Assembly: GCF_019049285.1 (NCBI RefSeq)
Contig: NZ_JAGMUL010000120.1
Location: 224,227 to 288,226, forward strand
Length of the DNA stretch: 64,000 bases
From: Streptomyces sp. AC550_RSS872
GTDB lineage: Bacteria; Actinomycetota; Actinomycetes; Streptomycetales; Streptomycetaceae
Direction of reading: 5' to 3'
The notes under the pieces are model-generated. The model was given only the letters and a program-made list of their open reading frames with translations, had not been told where the DNA came from and did no database searches. A program made the position numbers and the translations under genes. Every line of letters begins with the position of its first letter. The stretch's first letter is position 1. Positions 43,317 to 51,587 of the stretch are shown piece after piece.

Positions 43317-44389
43317 CGTCGGCCGACCTTGCCCGGATACAGGGTCTTCGCGATCGACTCGACCGTGTCGGCGTTGGAGACACCGGCGATGGTTGTCTGC
43401 TCGGAGCCGATGCGCAGGAAGTGGCCTTCCTCGACGGCCTTGAGGCCCTTGGTGGCGGCGTTCGACTCCAGCCACCTCCGCGCCTCGTCGAAGGCCTTGT
43501 CGTTCGCGGTCTCACTGCCCCGGTTGCGCACGCCGAGCTGGATCCAGTCCGGGTCCTTGGCGATGACGTCCTCCCAGCCCACCTGCCGGTAGTCGCCGTC
43601 GCAGTCGGCGAAGACGTTGCGGGCCCCGGCGAGGGTGATGACCGCGTGGGCGACCTGACGGTTGCAGACGGCCATGGGCTGCTTGGTGCCGGCGTCGTAG
43701 TCGAAGAAGAAGTACGTCGGCCGCTCGCTCTCGGGCGTCTCCCCCACCGCCTGCCGTACGGCGTCCACCTTCTTCCGCATCGCGTCGACGAGTTCCCTCG
43801 CCTTCGCGCTCGTGCCGGTGACGGCGCCGAGGGCGGTGATGTCGTCCTCGACGGCGGTCAGGTCGGTGACGGGGCTCTTGCTCGTGGCGGCGCAGGCCGT
43901 GGACTTCAGGAAGGTGTGCTTGATGCCGGCCGCCTTGAACTCCTCCTCGGTCGGCGCGTCCCCCGTTCCTCCGCCCATGTTCATCGAGGCGAACGTGTCG
44001 ATGTACAGGTCTGCTCCGGAGCCGAGGAGTTTCTCCTTGGGGATCACGCTCTCGCCGAGCACCTCGACCTGCTGTGCCCGCGCGTCGAGTTCGCCCGGCA
44101 GTGTGCCCTTGCCGGGCGGGAAACCGGTGCCGATCACCTGGTCCCCGGCGCCCAGCCGCAGCAGCAGCTCCAGGCTGGAGGCGTTGCTGGTGACGATCTT
44201 CTCCGGGGCCGAGGTGAAGGTGGTCTCGGTGCCCGTGCAGTCGGTGACGGTGACCGGGTAGCCGCCCTTGGAGTCGCCGTCCCTGCCGGCGGCGGAGTTC
44301 GCCGTGTCCCCGTTCCCGCTGCCGCAGCCTGCCGCCAGCAGGCCGCCGAGCACCGCGGCCGTCGTAGCCCGCCCCACACGAGAACGCAT
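43313..44389 (-). CDS. ABC transporter substrate-binding lipoprotein (358 aa)
   Basis: Lipoprotein with lipobox LAAGC, Cys22. The mature part is FhuD/BtuF-like (APEKIVTSNASSLELLLRLGAGDQVIGTGFPPG, shown in part TSNASSLELLLRLGAGDQ) with a central YIDTFASMNMGG and a C-terminal GWEDVIAKDPDWIQL. A CNRQVAHAVITLAGARNVFADCDGD loop has two Cys. ATG 44389 with GGAG is correct and the upstream frame to 44611 is shadow. It is the first gene of the importer operon and lies after the ECF sigma gene, from which it is separated by two strong hairpins. The resemblance to putative F420-0 binding proteins is moderate. Confidence 0.9.
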   Translation of the reverse strand: MRSRVGRATTAAVLGGLLAAGCGSGNGDTANSAAGRDGDSKGGYPVTVTDCTGTETTFTSAPEKIVTSNASSLELLLRLGAGDQVIGTGFPPGKGTLPGELDARAQQVEVLGESVIPKEKLLGSGADLYIDTFASMNMGGGTGDAPTEEEFKAAGIKHTFLKSTACAATSKSPVTDLTAVEDDITALGAVTGTSAKARELVDAMRKKVDAVRQAVGETPESERPTYFFFDYDAGTKQPMAVCNRQVAHAVITLAGARNVFADCDGDYRQVGWEDVIAKDPDWIQLGVRNRGSETANDKAFDEARRWLESNAATKGLKAVEEGHFLRIGSEQTTIAGVSNADTVESIAKTLYPGKVGRR

Positions 44390-44407
44390 CGAAAAACTCC
44401 CCTGGAT

Positions 44408-44447
44408 CCACTGGACGCACGGGCGGATCTCCGCCGCCCGGTCCAGT
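44408..44447 (-). promoter_or_regulatory. long inverted repeat in the leader of the binding-protein gene
   Basis: ACTGGAC and CGGGCGG on one side pair with CCGCCCG and GTCCAGT on the other, giving a 14-bp stem with a 3-nt bulge and a seven-base loop, ending 19 nt before the start codon at 44389. It could be a 5'-UTR regulatory hairpin or an operator for a metal-responsive repressor. Confidence 0.45.
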
Positions 44448-44460
44448 AGTCGGGGCGAAC

Positions 44461-44496
44461 CCGGTGTCAGTTCCCGGCGGGGGGAACCGACACCGG
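44461..44496 (-). terminator. hairpin CCGGTGTC/GACACCGG after the ECF sigma gene
   Basis: Eight-base-pair CCGGTGTC/GACACCGG stem continuing, after one mismatch, with GTTCC/GGAAC over a short GC loop. It lies just after the stop of the sigma factor gene (44505) and before the importer promoter. No T-run. Confidence 0.55.
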
Positions 44497-44504
44497 GATC
44501 CCGG

Positions 44505-45179
44505 TCAGGCGGCCACGACGTCGGGCACGGCCGTCGCCTCGGTCTCGGCTTCGGCCTCGGCCTCGGCCTCGGTGAGCAGGTCGACGAGGGTCGCGCGGGC
44601 GCGTGCCACACGTGAGCGGACCGTCCCGACCGGGCAGTCGCTCATCTCGGCCGCCTCCGCGTAGGGCAGGCCCACCAGCTGGGTCAGGACGAACGCCTCA
44701 CGGCGCTCGTCGGGCAGCGCGTCCAGCAGGTCGAGCAGCGCGATGCCGTCGTCGAAGCCGGGCAGGCCGGTCGGCTGGGCGCGTTCCGCCGTCAGCGTCC
44801 AGTCGTCGGTGTCGCACAACCGCGGCCGGGCGGCGGCGTACCGGTGACTGTCGATCACCGCGCGACGCGCGATGGACAGCAGCCAGGCGCGCGCCGAGGA
44901 GCGGCCCTCGAACCGGTGCAGGCTGCCGAGCGCCCGCAGGAACGTGTCCTGCGCCAGGTCGTCGGCGGCCTGCGGATCGGCGGACAGATGCGCCACGTAC
45001 CGCACGACGTCACGGTGCAGCGAGCGCACGAAACGGTCCGTCGCGTCCGGGTCGCCGCCGCGGGCGGCCAGCGCCCACGCGGTCGTCGACTCGTCGCAGG
45101 AGGCCGCTCCGGAGGTGTGGTCCGCCTTCGTGTCCCTCACGCGGGTCGCGCGTGAGGAGGGCAGGGCAGGAGTGATCAC
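44505..45179 (-). CDS. ECF-type sigma factor (224 aa)
   Basis: Extracytoplasmic-function sigma factor with region 2 (RDVVRYVAHLSADPQAADDLAQDTFLRAL, shown in part AADDLAQDTFLRAL) and region 4 (LPDERREAFVLTQLVGLPYAEAAEMSDCPVGTVRSRVARAR, shown in part GLPYAEAAEMSDCPVGTVRS). GTG 45179 with AAGGA is the likely start. A start at 45140 (VRDTK) would be shorter. No anti-sigma gene is next to it. The extreme C-terminus is an EAEAEAEA repeat encoded by GAGGCC units. It lies upstream of the importer on the same strand and could control it. Targets cannot be read from sequence. Confidence 0.92.
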   Translation of the reverse strand: MITPALPSSRATRVRDTKADHTSGAASCDESTTAWALAARGGDPDATDRFVRSLHRDVVRYVAHLSADPQAADDLAQDTFLRALGSLHRFEGRSSARAWLLSIARRAVIDSHRYAAARPRLCDTDDWTLTAERAQPTGLPGFDDGIALLDLLDALPDERREAFVLTQLVGLPYAEAAEMSDCPVGTVRSRVARARATLVDLLTEAEAEAEAETEATAVPDVVAA

Positions 45180-45415
45180 CTGAGTCCTTCTCGGGTAGTC
45201 CGGGCTCCGGCGCGGCAGCGAGAACGACGGCGGGCGCGAGGGCTTCGCCGCCGGGCGCCGGGGGACGCGTACGGGAGACGTACGCGCGAGCCGTACCGGA
45301 GGGATCCGGGGGTGTTGGGGACACGGCCGTACGACAGGTACGGCCGGGGCCCGAGGCACGGCCGGTGTCGATGACTCGACGTCCGGGTCCGTACAGCCTC
45401 GGGAAACCGGCTGTC

Positions 45416-46132
45416 TCAGACGACAGCGGTCCCCGGTGGAGGCCCCCGAGAAGTGATCGTGTGAACGAGCGGCAGCAGCCGCGGCGCCCGGTCGGAACGG
45501 CCGCGCCGGGGACGCAGACGCGGCCGGTGCGGCGGTACGGGCAGGGCGAACGACAGCCGCAGCGGGGCCGCCAGCCATCCGGCGACGGCCCGCAGGATGC
45601 GGAACGCGGCACGCTCACCGTGCCCCAGCCACAGGCCACACAGCAGCGCGGCGAGGGTGTGGGCGGCGAACATGCCGAACGAGGACATGCCGGCCATGTC
45701 GTGGCCCATGTCCATGGGGCTCATGCCCATGGGGCTCATGGACACATGGCCCGCATCCATGTGGCCCGCATCCATGTGGCCCGCACCCATGTGGGGGGAG
45801 CCCATGTGGCTCCCGTCCATGTGGACCGTGCCCATGTGGCCCGCGGACATGTGGCCCATGTCGTGCCCGGCATCGGCGGAGGACTGCGCGAACTCGAAGG
45901 CCGCGTGCAGCCCACCCTGGGCGAGGACCACGACGGACACGACCAGCGGGAGTCCACGCTCCCGGCCGGCCAGGCACCAGCCCGCACCGCCCGTCAGCAC
46001 GGCACCGGCCGCCAGCGTCCACCACGGGACGGACGCGCCCGACATCAGGACGTGACCGAGAGCAGCGAGCAGCACGCAGACGGACGCGAAGATCGCGGCC
46101 CGTATCGTGCGCACACCCCACCCAGCAGTCAT
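45416..46132 (-). CDS. His/Met-rich integral membrane protein, probable copper handling (238 aa)
   Basis: Small membrane protein with four or five hydrophobic segments (IRAAIFASVCVLLAALGHVLM, LAAGAVLTGGAGWCLAG, LVVSVVVLAQGGL, then FGMFAAHTLAALLCGLWLG). Between helices 3 and 4 there is a ~65-residue loop of HM repeats (units GHMDA, MGxPHM, MSPMG), with about nine His and 18 Met that could bind Cu(I). ATG 46132 has GAGG six bases before it. ATG 46144 is the alternative. It lies in the same direction as, and downstream of, the PCu(A)C and CopA genes. The very C-terminus is Arg/Pro-rich. Confidence 0.85.
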   Translation of the reverse strand: MTAGWGVRTIRAAIFASVCVLLAALGHVLMSGASVPWWTLAAGAVLTGGAGWCLAGRERGLPLVVSVVVLAQGGLHAAFEFAQSSADAGHDMGHMSAGHMGTVHMDGSHMGSPHMGAGHMDAGHMDAGHVSMSPMGMSPMDMGHDMAGMSSFGMFAAHTLAALLCGLWLGHGERAAFRILRAVAGWLAAPLRLSFALPVPPHRPRLRPRRGRSDRAPRLLPLVHTITSRGPPPGTAVV

Positions 46133-46276
46133 GACGGCCCTCATCCTCGCATCCCGGGCCCACTCGTCACGGGTGGGTACGCACAACACCCCGGTCCCGC
46201 ACTCAAGCCCAGAAGAGTGATACAGGACACATCGACCGGGGGGAACTGGGCGCGCACGTCGGCCGACAAGTATGGG

Positions 46277-46333
46277 ATGTGAGGGCTGTCTTCGCGGCTG
46301 TCCCCGGTACCGTCCCCGCTGCCGCCCTCACAT
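46277..46333 (-). terminator. long inverted repeat at the end of the copper operon
   Basis: Perfect 10-bp arms ATGTGAGGGC and GCCCTCACAT with 37 nt between, folding around the stop codon of the PCu(A)C gene. The inner part is also GC-rich. It is placed as a terminator for the copA-PCu(A)C transcript before the next minus-strand gene, although no T-run follows. Confidence 0.5.
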
Positions 46334-46906
46334 TTCCTCTCCCGGGCGGATCACCACCGCCTGCACCTCGATCCGCCCGCCGCGCTCGAAGTGGAGGGTG
46401 AACGGCACATAGGTGCCCGTCTGCCAGTCCGGATCGGCCCGCAGTGTCACGTCCAGGCCGAACGGGGACATGGCGAGGGCGCCGCCGGCCGGGACGCGTG
46501 CCGAGTCCACCGTCCGCGCGGACGCCGCGTTGCCGCTGGTCATACGGTGGCGGCTGAGCGACATGTCACCGCCGACGGCGGACGAGGTGACCTTCAGCAG
46601 CCGGTCGTCCGCGCCCCCGGTGTTGGTGATCCGGAAGAACGCCGCCGTGTCCCGCACGTCGCCGTACGGCAGGAAGACCCGCCCCTCCGTGACCGCGATC
46701 CGTGCCGGGCTGCCCCCGCCGCCGGAGGCCACCCATGTGGTCAGGCCGCCCAGGGCGACCCCGCATGCGGCGATCGGGGCGAGCGCGGCGAGCAGGCCGT
46801 CGGTGATCCGGCGCCGGGTCGGGCGCCAGGCCCGGGGACGGGCCGTCGGCTCGGCTGTGCTCCCGGCCGTCCGCCCGGTCGTTCGCTCGGCAGTGGGTGC
46901 GGTCAT
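46328..46906 (-). CDS. PCu(A)C-type copper chaperone, membrane-anchored (192 aa)
   Basis: Secreted or anchored Cu chaperone. After a basic N-terminus there is one hydrophobic segment (LLAALAPIAACGVALGGLTTW, about residues 38-58). The PCu(A)C domain follows (AAFFRITNTGGADDRLLKVTS, then HRM and MSPFGLDVTL, TYVPFTLHFERGGRIEVQAVV). The HRM and the Met of MSPFG are in place of the usual H-(M)-M Cu ligands. It overlaps the CopA gene start by four nt on the same strand, forming a two-gene unit for periplasmic copper delivery. Confidence 0.9.
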   Translation of the reverse strand: MTAPTAERTTGRTAGSTAEPTARPRAWRPTRRRITDGLLAALAPIAACGVALGGLTTWVASGGGGSPARIAVTEGRVFLPYGDVRDTAAFFRITNTGGADDRLLKVTSSAVGGDMSLSRHRMTSGNAASARTVDSARVPAGGALAMSPFGLDVTLRADPDWQTGTYVPFTLHFERGGRIEVQAVVIRPGEEM

Positions 46907-49257
46907 CGGGTCCCTCCCCCGGTCGCGACGGGCCCGCGGCCCGGGACAGCGGCCTGTTCACGGCCGCGCGCCGCCGCCGGTGCCGGCTGCCAGGCCCGTA
47001 GCCGCAGGCTGTTGGCCACCACGAGCACGGAGCTCACCGACATGGCCACCGCGGCGACCATCGGGTTGAGCAGGCCGACCGTGGCGAGCGGCACGGTCAC
47101 CAGGTTGTAGCCGAAGGCCCACAGCAGGTTGGTGCGGATGGTGCCCAGAGTGCGCCGGGCGAGCCGGACGGCGTCCCCGAGGGCTTCGATGTCGCCGCGC
47201 ACCAGCGTCACGTCGGCGGCCCCGATCGCGACGTCCGTCCCCGTGCCCATGGCGATGCCGAGGTCGGCGCCGGCCAGCGCGGCCGCGTCGTTGACGCCGT
47301 CGCCGACGACCGCGACCCGTCGGCCCTGAGCCCGCAACTCCCGTACGAGGTCGGCCTTGTCCGCCGGAGTGCGGCGGGCGTACACCTCCTCGACACCGAG
47401 GGCGGAGGCGACCGCGCGGGCCGGTGCTTCCCTGTCTCCGGTGGCGAGGACCGGGTGCACACCGAGGCGCCGCAGCCGGTCCACGGCCCGGTAGCTGCCG
47501 GGGCGTACCACGTCCCCGATCTCGATCAGGCCCGGCGTCGCCCCGTCGACGCGGACGAGGACCGGCGTGTGCGCGGCGGCCTCCGCAGCCCGGAGCCCGT
47601 CGGCCAGCTCCGGGGACAACTCGTCGTCCGGAGTCAGGACTTCGACCAACCGACCCTCGACCCGGCCGCTCACCCCTCGTCCCGGCTCCGCCCGGAAGTC
47701 GCTGACCTCGGGCAAGGGTCCCTGCTCGGGCAGGGTCCTGCGGGCGTACGCGACGACGGCGCGGCCCAGTGGGTGTTCCGAGCCCTGTTCCACCGCCCCG
47801 GCCAGGCGCAGCACGGCTTCCTCGCCGAGCCCGCCGGGTACGGCCGTCACGCGGGCGACGCTCATGTGCCCGGAGGTGAGGGTGCCGGTCTTGTCGAGGA
47901 CGACGGTGTCGATGTGCTGGAGGCCCTCCAGGGCCTGCGGGCCCCGGACCAGGACGCCGAGCTGCGCGCCGCGTCCGGTGGCGGCCATCAGCGCGGTCGG
48001 GGTCGCCAGGCCCAGCGCGCAGGGGCAGGCCACGACCAGGACGGCGACACACGCGGTGATCGCCGCCTGCGGATCGGCCCCGGCTCCGAGCCAGAACCCG
48101 AGGACGGTGACGGCCAGCGACAGGACCACGGGAACGAACACCCCGGCCACGGAGTCGGCGAGGCGCTGGGCCCGCGCCTTCCCGGCCTGGGCCTCCGTCA
48201 CCAGCCGTGCGATCCGCGCGAGTTGGGTGTCCGCACCCACGGCCGTGGCCCGTACGAGCAGCAGTCCGCCCGCGTTGACGGCTCCGCCCACCACCGCCGA
48301 GCCCGGCCCGGTATCGACGGGCTCGCTCTCCCCGGTGACCAGCGACAGGTCCACGGCGGAGTTGCCCTCCACGACGTCGCCGTCGGTGGCGACCCGCTCG
48401 CCGGGCCGTACGACGAAGACCTGCCCGACCGCCAACTCCTCGATGGGGACCAGGCGTTCGGTGCGGTCGTCCTCGCGTACCGAGACCTCCTTGGCCGCGA
48501 GGCGGGCGAGGGAGCGCAGCGCCGCCCCGGTGCCGTGGCGCGCCCGCGCCTCCAGGAAACGACCGGCCAGCACGAACAGCGGGACACCGACGGCCGCTTC
48601 GAGGTAGACGTGGACGGCGCTGTCCGAGGCGGAGGGCCACAGGCTGAACGGCATCCGCATGCCGGGCTCGCCCGCGCCGCCGAGGAACAGGGCGTACGCC
48701 GTCCAGGAGAACGACGCGACGACTCCCAGGGAGACCAGCGTGTCCATCGTCGCGGTCGAGTGCCGCAGCCCGCGCAGCGCCCGGGCGTGGAACGGCCGGG
48801 CACTCCACACGGCGACCGGCACTGCCAGCGCGAAGCACAGCCACTGCCAGTTGCGGAACTGCCAGTCGGGCACCATCGAGAGCACGAGCACCGGCACCGC
48901 GAGCAGCGCGGTGCCGACCAGCCGCTCACGCTCCCGCCGCACGCCCTCGGGCTCCTGCACGCTCTCGGACTCCCGTCCGCTCGCCCGCTGCGGTTCACCA
49001 CTCCGGCGCTCCCGCTGCTTCGGCGGCTCGGGCAACGCGGCCGTGTATCCGGCCTGTTCGACGGTCGCCACCAGTTCCTCGGGGCGGACGTCCGGCGGAT
49101 GGCTCACCCGGGCGCGCCCGGTGGCCAGGTTGACCGTCGCGGTGACGCCCTCCAGCCTGGCGAGCTTCTTCTCCACGCGCCGCACGCAGGCCGCGCAGGT
49201 CATGCCGCCGACGGTGAGGTCCGTGGTGGTCATCGGGGGTGCCGGCTCCGTGGCCAT
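46903..49257 (-). CDS. copA: copper-exporting P1B-type ATPase CopA (784 aa)
   Basis: Cu(I)-translocating ATPase. It has an N-terminal HMA domain with GMTCAAC (C at about 20 and 23), a variable 90-residue linker, eight membrane helices with the CPC metal site ACPCALGLATP (about residue 407), phosphorylation motif DKTGTL (about 452), HP motif SEHPLG and the ATP-hinge motif GDGVNDAAALAGADLG. CopA exports copper and protects from its toxicity. The preceding small membrane gene overlaps at 49257, and PCu(A)C follows with overlap, so it is a copper operon. A CsoR-type operator was looked for upstream of the operon but not found. Confidence 0.96.
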   Translation of the reverse strand: MATEPAPPMTTTDLTVGGMTCAACVRRVEKKLARLEGVTATVNLATGRARVSHPPDVRPEELVATVEQAGYTAALPEPPKQRERRSGEPQRASGRESESVQEPEGVRRERERLVGTALLAVPVLVLSMVPDWQFRNWQWLCFALAVPVAVWSARPFHARALRGLRHSTATMDTLVSLGVVASFSWTAYALFLGGAGEPGMRMPFSLWPSASDSAVHVYLEAAVGVPLFVLAGRFLEARARHGTGAALRSLARLAAKEVSVREDDRTERLVPIEELAVGQVFVVRPGERVATDGDVVEGNSAVDLSLVTGESEPVDTGPGSAVVGGAVNAGGLLLVRATAVGADTQLARIARLVTEAQAGKARAQRLADSVAGVFVPVVLSLAVTVLGFWLGAGADPQAAITACVAVLVVACPCALGLATPTALMAATGRGAQLGVLVRGPQALEGLQHIDTVVLDKTGTLTSGHMSVARVTAVPGGLGEEAVLRLAGAVEQGSEHPLGRAVVAYARRTLPEQGPLPEVSDFRAEPGRGVSGRVEGRLVEVLTPDDELSPELADGLRAAEAAAHTPVLVRVDGATPGLIEIGDVVRPGSYRAVDRLRRLGVHPVLATGDREAPARAVASALGVEEVYARRTPADKADLVRELRAQGRRVAVVGDGVNDAAALAGADLGIAMGTGTDVAIGAADVTLVRGDIEALGDAVRLARRTLGTIRTNLLWAFGYNLVTVPLATVGLLNPMVAAVAMSVSSVLVVANSLRLRAWQPAPAAARGREQAAVPGRGPVATGGGTR

Positions 49258-49466
49258 CAGCCGCCGCTCCCGTGCCGCATGTTCATGTCCCCCATGTCCT
49301 GGTCCCCCGGGTCCGTGCCGCCGTCGTCGTCACTCGTGCCCGAGCGGTGCATGCCGGGCGCGACGGGCCCGGAGGCGGCTCCGACGGCGTACGACACCGT
49401 GAAGATCAGGGCGAGCAGCAGCAGAAACCCGCAGAGGGCGGGCGGCACAAGTTGGGGTGGTTTCAT
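49257..49466 (-). CDS. small membrane protein with Met/His/Asp-rich tail (69 aa)
   Basis: One hydrophobic segment (ALCGFLLLLALIFTVSYAVGAA, about residues 10-31) and a tail rich in Met, His, Gly and Asp (MHRSGTSDD, DQDMGDMNMRHGSGG). The stop overlaps the start of copA at 49257. Such genes commonly precede copA in Streptomyces and may supply copper to it. No upstream gene is close on this strand, so it is probably the first gene of the copper operon. It has no recognisable enzyme motif. Confidence 0.85.
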   Translation of the reverse strand: MKPPQLVPPALCGFLLLLALIFTVSYAVGAASGPVAPGMHRSGTSDDDGGTDPGDQDMGDMNMRHGSGG

Positions 49467-49540
49467 CGACGGCCTCCTGACGCACGTACCGCTCCAGGAG
49501 TCGGGCGTGGAGGGTAGGGAGTTCCCGGCCGCCGTCCGTT

Positions 49541-50182
49541 TCAGGCGGCCCCGCCGCGGCGGCGTTCAGCCCGGTTCGGCTCCTGGGGCGAGGAGTTCTC
49601 GGGGTGAGGGTGGCACAGGCAGGAGGCGACGACCACGAAGGGCCACAGGGACTGAAGGGCGGTTACCAGGCGTTCGGCGACACCGTCGGCGCCGCCCTGG
49701 TGCATTTCGAACATGAACCAGGCCGCGGTGACGAGCATCAGTGCGGTCGCCGCGAGGGAGGGGACGGGCCGCAGCCCCCAGGGTGCGGCGGGTCGCCGAT
49801 CGGCGGCCAGCACCGGCCACACCGCCAGCAGCGCGAAGCCGACCGCGGCCGCCGAGCCGTGGCGCAGGGAACCTCCGCTGCTCGGCGGCGGGAGCAGAGC
49901 CACCACGAACGCGGCCGCTCCCCCCGCGCCCAGTGCCAACCGTCCGGGCAGCGCGGCCGGGCGCAGCCCCAGGGCGGTGATCATGTGGCAGACGCCCAGG
50001 GCGGCCAGCGCCCCGGTCATCACCCAGAAGCCGGCGGCGCCATAGGCCGCCAGGACACTGATCGTCTGCGTGGCGGGGTCGTAGGCAGGCCCTTCGAGCA
50101 GCGCGGCGATCGTCCAGCCGCCGATCAGCACGGCAGGCGCACATCCCGACGAAAGCAGGGCCCATCTTGGGACAGATCGCAT
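49541..50182 (-). CDS. DUF998-family membrane protein (213 aa)
   Basis: Polytopic membrane protein with about six hydrophobic segments (LLSSGCAPAVLIGGWTIAALLEG, GFWVMTGALAALGVCHMITALGL, LGAGGAAAFVVALL, AVGFALLAVWPVLAA, and two more). The DUF998 signature of a small polar patch (YDPATQTISVLAAYGA) is present. ATG 50182 is the likely start, although no good ribosome site is seen, and the frame upstream of it is shadow. Role unknown. It does not overlap the copper genes; 74 nt separate it from the small Met/His-rich gene. Confidence 0.8.
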   Translation of the reverse strand: MRSVPRWALLSSGCAPAVLIGGWTIAALLEGPAYDPATQTISVLAAYGAAGFWVMTGALAALGVCHMITALGLRPAALPGRLALGAGGAAAFVVALLPPPSSGGSLRHGSAAAVGFALLAVWPVLAADRRPAAPWGLRPVPSLAATALMLVTAAWFMFEMHQGGADGVAERLVTALQSLWPFVVVASCLCHPHPENSSPQEPNRAERRRGGAA

Positions 50183-50399
50183 CGAACTACCGTAAAACGC
50201 GGCTTGGGCCCGACCGCCACTGCCACGCATGTGCCGCGTCGGCAGACCGAACAGCGCTGCGCCATTCGAACAAATCCACCGCAAACGCCACACTGCGCCA
50301 CCCCTTCCGGCGCATAGAAATATCCACCAGCATGAAGGGCCCTGCCCGGGCAGGCAGACGGACGGACGGGCAGGGTCGGCGAGTGCTGGGGGTAGGGAC

Positions 50400-50888
50400 A
50401 TGCAGCGCACCATGGGGAAACAGGCCATCGAGTGGCTCGCCGCGGCCGCCGCGGATCCTCGGTCGTGCAAGCAACAGTGGGACCAGGGCGCGGACGCGGT
50501 GCTGCTGGAGGCCGGACGCCTCTGGGACGTGCTCAGCGTCCCAGAGCACCTCGGCCTGGGCGCCCTGGATCTTCTGAGACGGGCGCGCCCGCGGCCGTCC
50601 GGACCCGTCCTGGTGAACTGCGGGGCGCGGAGAGTCGGCTTCTTCCTGCCGCCCGATCCGGTCACCGAGTGGGTCGGGCCCGGTGTGCGCCACGTCGGCA
50701 GGGGGTCTTGGGTCGCCGTGCCGCCGCCGTACCGGTCCGCCGGATGGCGCCTGGAGTGGCTGCTGCCGCCCGACGGGACCGGCGCGCTGTACGACCCCGC
50801 GGTCGTGGAACGCGCGCTGCGTGTGGCCGGCGGCGCGCGTACCGCCTGGACGCGGCTCAGTCGGCCGGGCGCGGAACGGCGACGCTGA
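50400..50888 (+). CDS. conserved actinomycete hypothetical protein, copy 1 (162 aa)
   Basis: Soluble protein that is clearly paralogous to the product at 53147-53650. Shared pattern: EWLAAAAADPRSCKQQW, EAGRLWDVLSVPEHLGLGALDLL, GPVLVNCGARRVGFFLPPD, then LEWLLPPDGTG near the end. No catalytic motif recognised and no signal peptide. ATG 50400 has a GGTAGGG upstream. The 3' end overlaps the convergent gene at 50857 by 32 nt. Similar short proteins are frequent in Streptomyces. Function unknown. Confidence 0.75.
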   Translation: MQRTMGKQAIEWLAAAAADPRSCKQQWDQGADAVLLEAGRLWDVLSVPEHLGLGALDLLRRARPRPSGPVLVNCGARRVGFFLPPDPVTEWVGPGVRHVGRGSWVAVPPPYRSAGWRLEWLLPPDGTGALYDPAVVERALRVAGGARTAWTRLSRPGAERRR

Positions 50889-51261
50889 CGCGTCCGTTCC
50901 TGCCTCTCCACTCCCACAGGTCCACCGGTCCGGGAAGGCCCCGGGGGACGACGACGGCCGGTACACGTTCGGTCGCCTCGCCCTGCCGGTCGCCCGTCGG
51001 TTCGGCGTCGACGGTCAGGGCCGGCCCGGCGAACCGGCCGACCGCCCAGGAGGTGACGGTCTGCCCTTGTCCCTCGCCGACGCCCACGGCGTCCCACCAC
51101 GTGTCGCGGCGCTCGGGTACCGCACGGCCCTTGGCATACCACTCCGCGACCAGCGCCGCGTAGATCGACGGCTGGCCCCGCAGGCCGGTGGCCGGTACGA
51201 CGTACGACGCGGGTGCGGCTTCGCCACCGAGGACACGCCGCGCCGGCTCAAGTCTGTCCAT
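50857..51261 (-). CDS. hypothetical protein (134 aa)
   Basis: Small protein without membrane segments, with a run YAALVAEWYAKGRAVPERRDTWWDAVG in the middle and a C-terminal PVDLWEWRGRNGRVSVAVP. The codon use is consistent with a gene (third-position GC high). It overlaps the end of the convergent gene by 32 nt. No family recognised. It is opposite to, and not coupled with, its neighbours. Confidence 0.6.
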   Translation of the reverse strand: MDRLEPARRVLGGEAAPASYVVPATGLRGQPSIYAALVAEWYAKGRAVPERRDTWWDAVGVGEGQGQTVTSWAVGRFAGPALTVDAEPTGDRQGEATERVPAVVVPRGLPGPVDLWEWRGRNGRVSVAVPRPAD

Positions 51262-51416
51262 GCCGAGGCAACGCCAAGGCGTGCGCCGGTGGTACGCCCG
51301 CCGCCCCCGCTACCACCCAGTCGAGTGAGACCGTCCCCCGGATGGAGTCATGGAGTGCTCGACCTCCCCCTCCCTCCCGACATCGTCAGCCCTCGATCGA
51401 GACAGGAGCCGCTTCC

Positions 51417-51572
51417 ATGGACCGCAACGACAGCGACGACACCACCGACTGCCCGTGGTGCGCCGCACTGCGTGAGCCGAGCCCCTCGCCGACGGCGCAG
51501 CCGTCCACAGCACCGGGACGACGGCACGACCCGTACGTGTCGGGGACACAGTACGACGGCGACGACTGGTGA
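51417..51572 (+). CDS. small acidic CxxC peptide (51 aa)
   Basis: ATG 51417 with CAGGAG eight bases upstream. The product has DRNDSDDTTDCPWCAALREP with a CPWC pair, then a Ser/Pro-rich region and an acidic end (YDGDDW). The good ribosome site and codon bias argue for a real gene; the size is small. Unknown function. The CPWC may bind metal or be redox active. Confidence 0.6.
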   Translation: MDRNDSDDTTDCPWCAALREPSPSPTAQPSTAPGRRHDPYVSGTQYDGDDW

Positions 51573-51587
51573 CACCTGGCGCGCTGT

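Noticed and set aside
49467..49540. Possible CsoR operator upstream of the copper operon
   Set aside because: A GGGTAGGG-type half is present but I could not find a symmetric partner at the expected spacing, so I do not list it.
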